Shown one piece after another: positions 1 through 8,467 of a DNA stretch of 64,000 nucleotides (position 1 is its first letter; the number at the start of each line of letters is the position of its first letter). The stretch covers positions 1,568,501 to 1,632,500 of the forward strand of contig NZ_CP014674.1 in assembly GCF_001787335.1 (NCBI RefSeq), given 5' to 3'. A program made the translations under genes and the position numbers. The DNA comes from Kozakia baliensis. GTDB taxonomy: Bacteria; Pseudomonadota; Alphaproteobacteria; Acetobacterales; Acetobacteraceae. The notes below the pieces were generated by a model, which saw only the letters and a list, made by a program, of their open reading frames with translations, ran no database searches and had not been told where the DNA came from.

Positions 1-962
1 TCGTAGCGACCATCGCTTTCGGCATGGGCATCGACCGACCCGACGTGCGTTGTGTCGTGCATTTGGACATGCCTTCCTCGCCAGAAGCCTATTATCAGCA
101 AATAGGCCGTGCCGGGCGTGACGGGCAAAGAGCTGACACCGTGCTGCTTTATGGCGGCGAGGACATGGCGCGTGCGCGTTATTGGCTGGAGCAGTCCAAC
201 GCGCCGGACAGCGAAAAACGAGTCATGCAGCAACGGCTCGAAAGCATGATCGCTTTCACCGAGACCACAGGCTGCCGCACCCAGGCGCTTCTTGCCTGCT
301 TTGGGGAGAACTTTCCTACGCCTTGCAGTCATTGCGATAACTGCCTCTCACCAATATCCGTTTTCGATGGCACGGAGGCTGCGCAGAAAGTTCTTTCTGC
401 CGTTTATCGTACGAACCAACGTTTTGGAGCAGTGCATCTCACCACCGTTCTACGTGGGAAAATGACGGAAGCCGTAGAGCGGCATGCCCATCAACATCTT
501 TCCGTTTTCGGCGTCGGTCGAGACAGAAGCGAGGCATGGTGGCGAGGGATTATTCGCCAGCTCATCGCCAGAGGCGCTCTGCGCATGAGCGGGGAGCACA
601 ACACTCTGGGCCTTTCGCCGGAAGTTGCACGTCCCATTCTTCGTGGCGAAGAGAAGGTTATGCTGCGTGAAGATCCTATCGCCACTTTGCGCACCGGTGC
701 TGCACTCAACACGGCACGCGCCGAGCAGGACGATCTTCCAGAAGAAGCGCGCCCACGTTTCGACGTTCTGCGCGCCTGGCGGCTCTCAGAGGCGCGCGAA
801 CAAGAAATTCCGCCCTACATTATCTTTCATGACGTCGTTCTACGCGAAATCGCGAAGGAATTTCCGACGACCTTGGAACATCTCGGGCGCATCCGCGGTG
901 TCGGCGGCTCGAAATTAGAGCGCTATGGAGACGCCGTTCTTGCTGCGTTACGCCAGATCTAG
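1..962 (+). CDS. recQ: ATP-dependent DNA helicase RecQ, 3' part
   Basis: This is the C-terminal part (319 visible residues) of a RecQ 3'-5' DNA helicase, used in recombination and stalled-fork repair. The reading frame is open to the window edge and the true start lies outside. The visible part begins inside the second helicase domain ([16 protein letters not shown], then [11 protein letters not shown], motif VI with its arginines). It continues with the RecQ zinc site (one Cys in TTGCRTQ, three in CSHCDNC, spaced as in the E. coli enzyme), the RQC winged helix, and a C-terminal HRDC domain (about the last 85 residues, from RFDVLRAW). Five bases separate its stop from the convergent minus-strand gene. 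The identification rests on motif order and is firm. Nothing abnormal is seen in the visible part. Confidence 0.95.
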   Translation, partial: VATIAFGMGIDRPDVRCVVHLDMPSSPEAYYQQIGRAGRDGQRADTVLLYGGEDMARARYWLEQSNAPDSEKRVMQQRLESMIAFTETTGCRTQALLACFGENFPTPCSHCDNCLSPISVFDGTEAAQKVLSAVYRTNQRFGAVHLTTVLRGKMTEAVERHAHQHLSVFGVGRDRSEAWWRGIIRQLIARGALRMSGEHNTLGLSPEVARPILRGEEKVMLREDPIATLRTGAALNTARAEQDDLPEEARPRFDVLRAWRLSEAREQEIPPYIIFHDVVLREIAKEFPTTLEHLGRIRGVGGSKLERYGDAVLAALRQI

Positions 963-967
963 CTGTT

Positions 968-1468
968 TTATGGAGAGGTGGAGGGGGGCGTCTGCCGCAC
1001 TTCGAATTGCACCGTCAGGCTTGTTCCACCGAGGAAGGTAAAAGTAAGCGGCACTTTCGTTCCTACCGCGACGTCGGACGACATGCCCTGACACACCAAA
1101 TGATACCCGCCGACAGGAAAGACGAGGGGGATTTTAGGGGGGAGAGCGAAGTGAGACAGCAAATCAGCCGTGTGTGACGTTGATTCCTGCTCGCTATGAT
1201 GCGCGACGATGCTGCGACAATCTGGCGACGATACCCCTGTTATCAAATGCGCATCACGACTATTATTGGTAATCGTAAAAAACACGTTCGCCGCATCCCC
1301 GATATGCTCGGAACGACGCATCCACCCCATGACGGAAATATCTTTCGCGGCGTTCGCTTGCCCGGGGACGTTATCGTCCAGCGTCAATTCAGTGGCGCTG
1401 TAGGCAACGCCGCTTCCCACTATGCCAAAAGCAAGAACCGATAAGAGAAAACCTTGCGCTACCTTCAC
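968..1468 (-). CDS. Periplasmic PCu(A)C-like copper chaperone family protein
   Basis: A 166-residue exported protein of the PCu(A)C (DUF461) type, small cupredoxin-like copper chaperones that deliver Cu(I) to respiratory oxidases in the periplasm. The frame is open further upstream, but I chose the GTG at 1468 because an AAGGAG ribosome site lies just before it and because a signal peptide (KVAQGFLLSVLAFG...) follows directly; longer versions would run antisense into nrdR. Family features are the ITN strand after the first third, the His-containing stretch VAHHSE, and the late segment GGYHLV...VPLTFTF. The family normally binds copper with a H(M)x10Mx21HxM pattern. Here the two His sites remain, but the methionine of HxM is replaced (HLVCQGM) and no methionine is visible in the middle segment. 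It may therefore bind copper differently or not at all. The gene is divergent from nrdR. Confidence 0.7.
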   Translation of the reverse strand: MKVAQGFLLSVLAFGIVGSGVAYSATELTLDDNVPGQANAAKDISVMGWMRRSEHIGDAANVFFTITNNSRDAHLITGVSSPDCRSIVAHHSEQESTSHTADLLSHFALPPKIPLVFPVGGYHLVCQGMSSDVAVGTKVPLTFTFLGGTSLTVQFEVRQTPPSTSP

Positions 1469-1546
1469 CAATACGCTCCTTCTTGCACCGCGAACCGAAA
1501 TACAGGCGTAACGCTGCAAAGAATGCGGAGTGTCACGCGAGACTCT

Positions 1547-1552
1547 AGGAGG
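1547..1552 (+). promoter_or_regulatory. Strong ribosome binding site of nrdR
   Basis: AGGAGG lies 6 bases before the nrdR ATG. It is a full match to the anti-Shine-Dalgarno core and fixes the nrdR start. Confidence 0.8.
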
Positions 1553-1558
1553 CTGTAA

Positions 1559-2047
1559 ATGCATTGTCCGTTTTGCGGCCATGAAGACACTCAGGTCAAG
1601 GATAGTCGCCCCACGGATGACGGCGCCGCGATCCGGCGGCGACGCGTCTGCACGGCCTGCGCTCAACGCTTTACCACGATCGAACGTGTGCAACTGCGTG
1701 AACTTGTTGTTACGAAAATGGACGGCCGCCGCGTGCCGTTCGACCGCGACAAACTCGCGCGTTCGATTCGGATCGCTCTGCGCAAACGCCCGATCGACGA
1801 GGAACGCCAGGAGCGCATCGTGAATGGGCTAGTGAGACAGCTCGAAGCCTCGGGTGATGCCGAGATTTCCTCATCCAAGATCGGCGAATTGGCCATGGAT
1901 GCATTGCATAATATAGACGGTGTCGCTTATGTGCGCTTCGCCAGCGTGTACCGCGATTTTCGCGAGGTGGAGGCGTTCTCGAAACTCCTCACCGACATGC
2001 AACCGGGCGAGGAAGACATTCCTTCTTCATCGCCACCCAATACATAA
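1559..2047 (+). CDS. nrdR: Transcriptional repressor NrdR
   Basis: NrdR (162 residues) represses ribonucleotide reductase genes by binding NrdR boxes when it senses dATP/ATP. The N-terminus is a zinc ribbon (CPFC at residues 3-6 and CTAC near 31-34) with the diagnostic RRRR stretch between them. The ATP-cone domain follows ([20 protein letters not shown], about residues 49-140) and ends in [13 protein letters not shown], a standard NrdR signature. Length is normal. It is followed by nusB after 23 bases, and by thiL, so the three probably share a transcript; nrdR-nusB neighbourhood is common in proteobacteria. No ribonucleotide reductase gene lies in the window, so its targets are elsewhere. 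Confidence 0.97.
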   Translation: MHCPFCGHEDTQVKDSRPTDDGAAIRRRRVCTACAQRFTTIERVQLRELVVTKMDGRRVPFDRDKLARSIRIALRKRPIDEERQERIVNGLVRQLEASGDAEISSSKIGELAMDALHNIDGVAYVRFASVYRDFREVEAFSKLLTDMQPGEEDIPSSSPPNT

Positions 2048-2070
2048 GACGATTTATAAGGAACCGCAGC

Positions 2071-2565
2071 ATGAGCGAAAATCAAACGAAAGCGCCAAAA
2101 CGCTCCCGCACTGTGGCGCGGGTTGCCGCGGTTCAGGCTCTGTTCCAATGCGAGCAAGCTGGAGAGAACGCAGAAACCGTCATTAACCAGTTCACACGTC
2201 ATCGTCTCGATCCAAGCGGCACGGCTTCCTTCGATGAAGGACAAGTCCCAGATGCCGATCTGCGCCTTTTCAGCGAAATCGTGCGCGGCGTTACCTTGGC
2301 GCAGGACGATATCGACGCGGCGGTAGTCGAAGCGCTGCCGCCAAGCTGGCCTCTGACACGTCTCGATCCGGTATTGAGAGCGCTTCTTCGCGCAGGTGCA
2401 TATGAAATCGGCCAGGACGTGCCAGTGCGCGTCGTGATCAATGAATATCTTGATGTCGCCCATGGTTTCTTTTCCGGAGACGAATCGCGAATGGTCAACG
2501 GCCTTCTCGATACGCTCGGCCGCAAGCATGAAGCCGGGAAGAATGTTTCGGGCACGGCCATCTGA
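2071..2565 (+). CDS. nusB: Transcription antitermination factor NusB
   Basis: NusB (164 residues) binds boxA RNA together with S10 (NusE) and supports antitermination of rRNA operons. The all-helical domain starts at RTVARVAAVQALFQCE and ends with the conserved DVPVRVVINEYLDVAHGFF and VNGLLDTLGRK segments, which give a confident match. The start codon ATG is preceded by a weak purine stretch (AAGGAACCG). The first 14 residues are charged and not conserved. It sits between nrdR and thiL with short gaps, only 3 bases before thiL, an arrangement that suggests one transcript. Confidence 0.95.
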   Translation: MSENQTKAPKRSRTVARVAAVQALFQCEQAGENAETVINQFTRHRLDPSGTASFDEGQVPDADLRLFSEIVRGVTLAQDDIDAAVVEALPPSWPLTRLDPVLRALLRAGAYEIGQDVPVRVVINEYLDVAHGFFSGDESRMVNGLLDTLGRKHEAGKNVSGTAI

Positions 2566-2568
2566 ATT

Positions 2569-3522
2569 ATGACTAAAGGCGCAGGCGAGTTTGATTTCAT
2601 CGCGCGTTTCTTCCGCCCACTCGCCGGGCCGGAAGCTTGCGCATTGCGTAACGACGCCGCCATCATCTCGCCGAACGGCCATGAAGACATTATTCTTTCC
2701 ACCGACACTTTGGTGGAAGGCGTCCATTTCCTTTCGAACGATCCGCCGGAAACGGTGGGACGCAAACTCTTGCGCGTCAATCTCTCGGATTGCGCCGCAA
2801 TGGGCGCAACGCCTTATGGCTACCTCCTCAATATCAGCCGCCCTGCATCCTTAGGAGAAGATTGGTTTTCTGCCTTCGCCAAGGGTTTGGGTGAAGACCA
2901 ATCCTTTTACGGCCTTTCTCTCTTTGGTGGTGACACGACCTCCACCCGAGGACCATTGGTCATGACGCTGACCATTTTAGGCCGAGTACCTAAGGGGGAA
3001 GCGCTTCACCGCAACAACGCCCAAAACGGCGACGAATTATGGGTTACCGGCACGATCGGAGACGCTGCGCTTGGCCTGAAAGCCCTTACCGGGCAATTGA
3101 CCGACCCGGATGGTTTCCTGACGGAGCGTTACCGTCTACCCCGTCCGCGTCTAGGCATACCTTTGTTCGGGATTGTGACAGCAGCTTTGGACGTCTCAGA
3201 CGGCCTTGTGCAGGATGCTGGTCATATTGCTGAGGAAAGCGGCGTTTCCATAATCATCGAGGCTGAAAAAGTCCCGCGCTCGCCTCAAGCGCGACAGCTT
3301 GGCAATGCTTATCTCTCTGACTGTCTGAGCGGTGGAGACGATTACGAGTTGTTGCTGACATGCCCTCCAGCGCAAAGAGGACGTCTCCTAGAAGCTGCCC
3401 GACAGCATGATATTCCCATTACCCGTATCGGACATGTCGAGGCGGGAGAGGGCAAAGTGACCGTTCTCGATGTTGACGGTGCGCCATTCCCGCTTTTGAA
3501 AGCGGGATGGCGCCACTTCTAG
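2569..3522 (+). CDS. thiL: Thiamine-monophosphate kinase
   Basis: ThiL (317 residues) phosphorylates thiamine monophosphate with ATP to the active cofactor thiamine pyrophosphate, the last step of the pathway. It belongs to the PurM/ThiL ATPase superfamily. Visible landmarks are the early aspartates (NDAAII, STDTLVEGVHF) that bind Mg-ATP, the NLSDCAAMGATP glycine-rich segment, FGGDT, and the C-terminal ALDVSDGLVQDAGH and SGGDDYELLLT motifs. Length is typical. It follows nusB after 3 bases. The other thiamine genes of this window (thiO, thiS, thiG, thiE) are 33 kb away, so the pathway is split over two loci. A hairpin that starts at the stop codon probably ends the transcript. Confidence 0.95.
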   Translation: MTKGAGEFDFIARFFRPLAGPEACALRNDAAIISPNGHEDIILSTDTLVEGVHFLSNDPPETVGRKLLRVNLSDCAAMGATPYGYLLNISRPASLGEDWFSAFAKGLGEDQSFYGLSLFGGDTTSTRGPLVMTLTILGRVPKGEALHRNNAQNGDELWVTGTIGDAALGLKALTGQLTDPDGFLTERYRLPRPRLGIPLFGIVTAALDVSDGLVQDAGHIAEESGVSIIIEAEKVPRSPQARQLGNAYLSDCLSGGDDYELLLTCPPAQRGRLLEAARQHDIPITRIGHVEAGEGKVTVLDVDGAPFPLLKAGWRHF

Positions 3523-3555
3523 CCATCAAGCTGCGTTGGGCGTGATGGCTTTTTC
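3521..3555 (+). terminator. Hairpin plus T-run after thiL
   Basis: AGCCATCA (3521-3528) and TGATGGCT (3543-3550) form an 8-bp stem with a 14-base loop, followed on the plus strand by a run of five T. It starts inside the thiL stop codon and lies mostly within the 3' end of the convergent gene. The loop is long for an intrinsic terminator, so this is probable rather than certain. Confidence 0.5.
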
Positions 3556-4743
3556 ATAGATGCGATGAATTTTGTTCGGCTCGGGCACCAAACGTTCGAT
3601 GAGATTACGCATCGGCAGGTTGGATTCCAAAATCCACCCCAACTCCACGGATTGATAAGGAAGCGTGCTCCGTCGCCGCAGGAGTTCCGCAATCGCCAAG
3701 GACGGCATCATCGCCCCGAGAATTGTGCCACGCACTTTGTGCGAGACGCCCAGCAGGATAACGCGTCCGGAAGTGAAGCGATGGCGCAGCAATCTGACGC
3801 CAAGTTCCACCCAACCGATCGGTGAGGGCGAACCACCTAGATCTCCGGCAATATCGAAAACATTCGGCACCACGAGCGCCATGGCGATCGGTTCGCCAGC
3901 TTGATCGATCTGCACATAATGTTCAGGACGCAAAATCGGCTTGAGTTGCTTGATCATGGCGTCCATTTCGTAATCCTGAAGAGGCACGAAATTGTAGGTT
4001 CCAGCCCAGGCGTCGTTATAGAGCCCTCGCAGAACTTCTCCCTGTGCGGTGATCTGCTTCTTGGAAAGCGGAGAAACAGAAATATCGCCGAGTTTTCCCT
4101 CTCCGAATTTGAGAGAGCCCGGCACGATATGGCGCTCATCCACTTCCGCCGTCAGATCCAGCTTGTAGGTCAGAAGATCCTTCGCTTTGACGAGGCCATG
4201 CCGTTCGACAAAGCCATGCAGATATTTTGGATGCCAAGGGGTGCCCACCATCGCATGTTCGGACTGGCCCTCGATCATCAAGCCGGACTCGCCATGATAG
4301 CCAAGCGTCACCGGCCCACGCATGCGCGCCATGCCCTGGTTCTTCAACCACTCATAGGCGGCGTCCAAGAGCATCGAAACGATTTCCGGCTCCGCCAGCG
4401 CATCCAAGGCCCCGAACCAGCCGATCTTCTCGTCCCAGCTTTCGATCGCGATTGCATCCACGACCGCAGAAATTCTCCCGACCGGTTCGCCATTCCGCCA
4501 TGCCATGAAATACTGAACCGAAGCATGACGGAAAATACCGTTATGTTTCGGGTCGAGAAGGTCCGTCTGCTCCATATCGAGCGGCGGTGCATATCCAGGC
4601 ATCCCGGCATAAAGCATGCGGGGTAGGCGTATGAACTGGACCAACTCCTTGCGCGTTTCGACGGGCCGAACCGTCAAGGTGGCCATGGGCTGGTGACAAG
4701 CGTCTTCTTCCGGCAATGTGACCCTCATTCTTAGCCAGGACAC
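3526..4743 (-). CDS. GNAT-fold acyltransferase-like protein, function unknown
   Basis: A protein of about 385-405 residues resembling a widespread alphaproteobacterial family with an acyl-CoA N-acyltransferase (GNAT) fold, usually annotated only as hypothetical or N-acetyltransferase. The conserved look includes FIRLPRMLY near the N-terminus, PVGRISAVVD (a GNAT-like core strand), GWFGALD, and RGPVTLGYHGESGLMIEG in the middle. The substrate is not known. The longest frame starts with a GTG at 4743, but MATLTVRPVE (ATG at 4686) is a plausible real start; neither has a clear ribosome site. It is convergent with thiL, with 3 bases between the stop codons, and divergent from the SDR gene at 4792. 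No signal peptide or membrane segment is seen. Confidence 0.7.
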   Translation of the reverse strand: MSWLRMRVTLPEEDACHQPMATLTVRPVETRKELVQFIRLPRMLYAGMPGYAPPLDMEQTDLLDPKHNGIFRHASVQYFMAWRNGEPVGRISAVVDAIAIESWDEKIGWFGALDALAEPEIVSMLLDAAYEWLKNQGMARMRGPVTLGYHGESGLMIEGQSEHAMVGTPWHPKYLHGFVERHGLVKAKDLLTYKLDLTAEVDERHIVPGSLKFGEGKLGDISVSPLSKKQITAQGEVLRGLYNDAWAGTYNFVPLQDYEMDAMIKQLKPILRPEHYVQIDQAGEPIAMALVVPNVFDIAGDLGGSPSPIGWVELGVRLLRHRFTSGRVILLGVSHKVRGTILGAMMPSLAIAELLRRRSTLPYQSVELGWILESNLPMRNLIERLVPEPNKIHRIYEKAITPNAA

Positions 4744-4791
4744 GACCGTATAGTCTATCTGGCCTCCGTTTCTTCGACGAAAGCGCGTTGA

Positions 4792-5607
4792 ATGTCACGT
4801 CACGACCGATTTGCAAAGCACTCCCTTGCACCTCGCACCATTCTTATCACCGGAGCTTCCGGCGGTGTGGGTGCAGCCTTGGCGCAATTTTATGCTTCTC
4901 CAGGACAGACTCTCTACCTTTGGGGGCGCAATAACGCGCGCCTGGAAGCCATCGCAAAAATTTGCCGGGAGCAGGGCGCGCAAGCCATTCCACGTATCGT
5001 CGATCTTTGCGATGCCCCCGCCGCCTTGGCCGCCTTCCGTGAGACCGAAAAGGAAACGGCGCTCGATCTGGTTATTCTCGGGGCAGGTGTGTCCGATATT
5101 CGGGCCGCCGATGAAAAGACGGAATTTCCCGAGATCGTTCTCGACACCGCCATGGTCAACTACGCCACGCCCATGACGCTTGCGACGGAAGCGGCGCGGC
5201 ATATGGTCAAACGCGGCTATGGCGCGATCGGGCTAATCGGCTCCGTCGCAGCGTTCCACGATCTGCCGTTCGCCACCGCTTACAGCAGTTCCAAAGCGGG
5301 ATTGACGCGGTTCGCCACCGCTCTCCATGCCTCTCTCAAACCGCATGGCGTAAGCGTGACGATCGCCGCTCCCGGCTATATCGACACGGCGATGAGCCGC
5401 CGCCTGGAAGGCGCACGCCCATTTTTGGTAAGCCCGGAAAAGGCCGCCTTCCTGATCGCCAGCGCCATCGCTCACAAAAAAACGGTCGTTATTTTTCCCA
5501 AATTATTTGCGTTCCTGAAACTCGTCGATGCGTTGACGCCACGCCGTTGGGCACATGCTTTGCTGCGCTGCGTCAAAGTCAAACAGAAGCCTCTTGCCGA
5601 GTCTTAA
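4792..5607 (+). CDS. SDR family NAD(P)-dependent oxidoreductase
   Basis: A 271-residue short-chain dehydrogenase/reductase. The cofactor motif TGASGGVG is at residues 20-27, and the catalytic pair is in AYSSSKAG (Tyr and Lys of YxxxK, about residues 163-167), with the catalytic Ser in LIGSVAAF just upstream. A PGYIDTAM segment follows the active site, as in classical SDRs. The C-terminal tail (KLVDALTPRRWAHALLRC) is hydrophobic and could contact a membrane. The substrate cannot be told from sequence; relatives act on sugars, fatty acyl chains or steroids. It stands alone between a divergent acyltransferase-like gene and glk. Confidence 0.88.
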   Translation: MSRHDRFAKHSLAPRTILITGASGGVGAALAQFYASPGQTLYLWGRNNARLEAIAKICREQGAQAIPRIVDLCDAPAALAAFRETEKETALDLVILGAGVSDIRAADEKTEFPEIVLDTAMVNYATPMTLATEAARHMVKRGYGAIGLIGSVAAFHDLPFATAYSSSKAGLTRFATALHASLKPHGVSVTIAAPGYIDTAMSRRLEGARPFLVSPEKAAFLIASAIAHKKTVVIFPKLFAFLKLVDALTPRRWAHALLRCVKVKQKPLAES

Positions 5608-5628
5608 GCTTGACGTGAAACACAAGGC

Positions 5629-5656
5629 TTGCGACTGCTGCGATCATAAATATTAG
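5629..5656 (+). promoter_or_regulatory. Candidate glk promoter
   Basis: TTGCGA (5629-5634) and TATTAG (5651-5656) are spaced by 16 bases in the AT-rich gap before glk. This is a fair but not strong match to a housekeeping promoter. Confidence 0.35.
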
Positions 5657-5658
5657 TT

Positions 5659-5690
5659 GATTGAGTATTAATCTTTTTTCATGCTCAATC
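5659..5690 (+). other. Leader inverted repeat upstream of glk
   Basis: GATTGAG (5659-5665) and CTCAATC (5684-5690) form a 7-bp stem whose 18-base loop contains a run of six T. It ends 17 bases before the glk start, just before the AGAGGAA ribosome site, and may lie in the mRNA leader. There is no T-run after the stem, so it is not a typical terminator. Confidence 0.4.
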
Positions 5691-5707
5691 CTTAGAGGAA
5701 TGAAACC

Positions 5708-6679
5708 ATGAAGGAAATTGTTGCAGTCGATATCGGCGGAACACATGCACGTTTCGCCATTGCTCAAATTGTGGACGGACGCGTCGTCGAACTTGGTGAA
5801 GCGACCACCCTGAAATCTTCCGATCACGCCAGCCTTGCCCTGGCCTGGGAGGCATTCGGCCGTTCACTCGGCAGAGAGTTGCCGCGTCATGCCGGGATTG
5901 CCGTCGCGTGCCCGATCCAGGGCGAAATTCTTAAACTGACGAATAATCCCTGGATCATTCAACCCGCGCAGCTATCGGCTCGGTTGAATATCGATGATTT
6001 TGTGCTGGTGAACGATTTCGGCGCAGTGGCGCATGCTGTGGCGCAGGTCGATGAGAGCCATCTGCAACATTTGTGTGGGCCTAAACGCCCGCTGCCTAAA
6101 GAAGGCGCGATCAGCATCATCGGTCCGGGAACGGGGTTGGGCGCGGCATGTCTCCTCAAGCGGGGCGACCATTATTTCGTGATGGAGACCGAAGGCGGCC
6201 ATATCGATTATGCACCGCTGGACGAATTGGAAGACAAAATCCTCCACGCTCTGAGAAGGCGCTTCCGCCGGGTTTCGGCAGAACGAATCGTTTCTGGCCC
6301 TGGACTGACGAATCTTTACGAAATTATCGCCGAACTCCAAGGCCTACCGTTCACGCTACACGATAACCGCACCCTATGGACCATGGCGCTCGAAGGGCAC
6401 GATACGATGGCGGCCGCCGCTCTAGAGCGCTTCTGTCTCTCGCTGGGCGCGATTGCGGGCGATCTTGCCTTGGCACATGGGGCGCATAGCGTCGTCATCG
6501 CTGGTGGTTTGGGGCTTCGGCTGGCCAATCGGCTGGGGAAGTCGGGCTTTGCTGAACGATTTGTGGCGAAAGGCCGCTTCGAGACCATCATGAGCGATAT
6601 GCCCGTGAAAATCATCACGCACCCGCAGCCCGGTCTGTTTGGGGCCGCAGCAGCTTACGCATCCCAATATCGAAATTGA
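5708..6679 (+). CDS. glk: Glucokinase
   Basis: Glucokinase (323 residues) of the bacterial Glk family phosphorylates glucose with ATP to glucose-6-phosphate in the cytoplasm. The N-terminal phosphate-binding motif DIGGTHARFA is at residues 8-17. The sugar-binding segment LVNDFGAVAHA, GPGTGLGAACL, and METEGGHIDYAP follow in the usual order, and a C-terminal VVIAGGLGLR completes the ATPase fold. AGAGGAA 7 bases before the ATG supports the start. It appears monocistronic, with its own AT-rich leader. Acetic acid bacteria also oxidise glucose in the periplasm, so this enzyme serves the cytoplasmic share (family knowledge, not seen here). Confidence 0.95.
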   Translation: MKEIVAVDIGGTHARFAIAQIVDGRVVELGEATTLKSSDHASLALAWEAFGRSLGRELPRHAGIAVACPIQGEILKLTNNPWIIQPAQLSARLNIDDFVLVNDFGAVAHAVAQVDESHLQHLCGPKRPLPKEGAISIIGPGTGLGAACLLKRGDHYFVMETEGGHIDYAPLDELEDKILHALRRRFRRVSAERIVSGPGLTNLYEIIAELQGLPFTLHDNRTLWTMALEGHDTMAAAALERFCLSLGAIAGDLALAHGAHSVVIAGGLGLRLANRLGKSGFAERFVAKGRFETIMSDMPVKIITHPQPGLFGAAAAYASQYRN

Positions 6680-6703
6680 AATTTGGAAGGGGGGAGAGAG
6701 CCG

Positions 6704-6777
6704 TGGAGGTCCGGGCGGGAATCGAACCCACATACGCGGATTTGCAGTCCGCTACATAACCATTCTGCCACCGGACC
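6704..6777 (-). tRNA. tRNA-Cys (GCA)
   Basis: On the minus strand the sequence folds as a 74-base tRNA with encoded CCA. The 7-bp acceptor stem is GGTCCGG/CCGGACC, and the T arm loop is TTCGATT. The anticodon loop reads CTGCAAA, giving anticodon GCA for cysteine. It is convergent with glk, 24 bases beyond its stop. Confidence 0.95.
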
Positions 6778-6986
6778 AGCGGCTCGGCTGCTATATCCAC
6801 TGAGCGATGATAAAAATCAAGAGCCTAAAAAACTCTTATTAACCCATCGCTTGAGATTTTCTTCGCAAAGTCGGACAATACGTTAAGCAATATTTTACTA
6901 AATCCGGCGATAATCCTCTCCGTGATGCGCATGACGCGCCATCAAGAGCTTATGCGATGGTTGCCGTTGTGAGGTTGAGGAAACGA

Positions 6987-8441
6987 ATGAAGGTCTACGC
7001 TCCCTTAAGTGCTGGAATGGTAACGTTGTTTTACAGCGGAGCCGCTCTTGCACAAACTTATGATGGGACGGGTGCCCCGGCTTTCATTCCTCATACGCTC
7101 CAGGAGGCGCTTGCTTCAGCCTATCTTACAAATCCTCAATTGCAGCAAGAACGTGCACGTTTGCGCGCGACGGATGAACAAGTCCCGACTGCGCTTGCAG
7201 GATGGCGTCCCACGATCCAGGGCAATGCCGGACTTAGCTACTATAAAGGCATGAACAGCTACGCAGATGAAGGAACCGTTCCCGGTTCCTCCACTGGTGC
7301 GCCTGCATATACAAGACAATATGCGACGCCCGGCTATCTTGGCGGTGTGACGATCACTCAGCCAATTTACAGAGGTGGCAAAACCACGGCGGCCACGCAT
7401 CAAGCTGTCAACACGGTCATGGCGGAACGCGCCCAACTTATCGCAACCGAACAGCAAGTTTTTATGGACACCGTAAACGCCTATGTCGGCGTGCTGCGGG
7501 ACGAACAACTTCTTCAGATCAACATCAACAACGAACACGTTCTGGAAGAACAAGTCAAAGCGACGGAAGAGCGCTTTCACCTGGGTGAAATTACACGGAC
7601 GGACGTCGCCCAGGCGCAAGCCGCTCTTGCCACGGCGCGCGCCAGCCGACAGCAGGCCGAAGGATCGTTGCAAACCGCACAGGCCACTTACTTGCAGGTC
7701 GTCGGATTGCCGCCGGCCTCCAATCTCGAAGCGCCGCAGCCTCTCAATCTACCGATCAAAAACGAACAACAGGCGATTGCAGAGGCCACCCAGAACAACC
7801 CGAACGTCGTCAACGCATTGTTCATGGAATCTACCCAGAAAGACGCGGTTGCCGTCGCCATTTCAGCCATCCTGCCTCAGATATCCGCTGAGGCCGCTTA
7901 TCAGCATATGACGAACCAAGCTTATGGTCATATGTACACCGATAACAAATACGCCATGCTCAATTTCAACATTCCGATTTATCAAGGTGGCTCGGAATAC
8001 GCTGCGGTAAGACAGGCTCGCCAACAAGCACTGGCTGCTCATCGAAATGTCGATGTGCAAAGACGTACCGCCTTGCAGTTGGCCGCTTCCAACTGGCAGC
8101 AAATGGCTTCTTATCGTGCAGCGATCGCAAGTAACCGCGCGGCCGTATCCGCCAACGTTATCGCTCTTGATGGCGTCGAACGCCAAGCAATCGTAGGCAC
8201 CAGCACAACCTTGGAAGTGCTGCAGCAGCAACAAACACTTCTACAGGCACAAACCGCGCTTATTCAAAGCTTAAGCAGCCTAGTACAGACATCCTACAAC
8301 GTCGCAGCGGCAATCGGGCGTCTTACCGCTGTCGATTTGAAATTGAACGTCCCGCTATATGACGAGAAAGCTTATTATAACGCCGTCAAGGACCGGCTGT
8401 GGGGCATTAGCGATTATGCCCTCAAACAACCTGGGCGCTAA
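6987..8441 (+). CDS. TolC family outer membrane efflux protein
   Basis: A 484-residue outer membrane channel of the TolC family, the exit duct of type I secretion and RND efflux systems. I chose the ATG at 6987 over the frame start at 6957 because GAGGAA precedes it and a signal peptide (KVYAPLSAGMVTLFYSGAALAQ) follows. Two OEP repeats are visible: the first has TLQEALASAYLTNPQLQQERARLRATDEQV and continues to GEITRTDVAQAQAAL, and the second has QAIAEATQNNPNV and ends in GTSTTLEVLQQQQTLLQAQ. Both have the alanine- and glutamine-rich helices of the periplasmic barrel. No inner membrane pump or adaptor is adjacent, so it probably serves distant partners. A small PopZ-like gene follows after 26 bases. 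Confidence 0.92.
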   Translation: MKVYAPLSAGMVTLFYSGAALAQTYDGTGAPAFIPHTLQEALASAYLTNPQLQQERARLRATDEQVPTALAGWRPTIQGNAGLSYYKGMNSYADEGTVPGSSTGAPAYTRQYATPGYLGGVTITQPIYRGGKTTAATHQAVNTVMAERAQLIATEQQVFMDTVNAYVGVLRDEQLLQININNEHVLEEQVKATEERFHLGEITRTDVAQAQAALATARASRQQAEGSLQTAQATYLQVVGLPPASNLEAPQPLNLPIKNEQQAIAEATQNNPNVVNALFMESTQKDAVAVAISAILPQISAEAAYQHMTNQAYGHMYTDNKYAMLNFNIPIYQGGSEYAAVRQARQQALAAHRNVDVQRRTALQLAASNWQQMASYRAAIASNRAAVSANVIALDGVERQAIVGTSTTLEVLQQQQTLLQAQTALIQSLSSLVQTSYNVAAAIGRLTAVDLKLNVPLYDEKAYYNAVKDRLWGISDYALKQPGR

Positions 8442-8467
8442 AGCGAATTGGATGCGGCGCAGCTACC

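Noticed and set aside
1927-2727. 266-residue minus-strand frame opposite nrdR, nusB and thiL
   Set aside because: It crosses three well-supported genes on the other strand, has no recognisable domain, and its composition is that of a GC-rich antisense shadow.
3901-4626. 241-residue plus-strand frame opposite the acyltransferase-like gene
   Set aside because: It is antisense to a better protein and shows no domain; it is rich in His and Arg as expected for a shadow.
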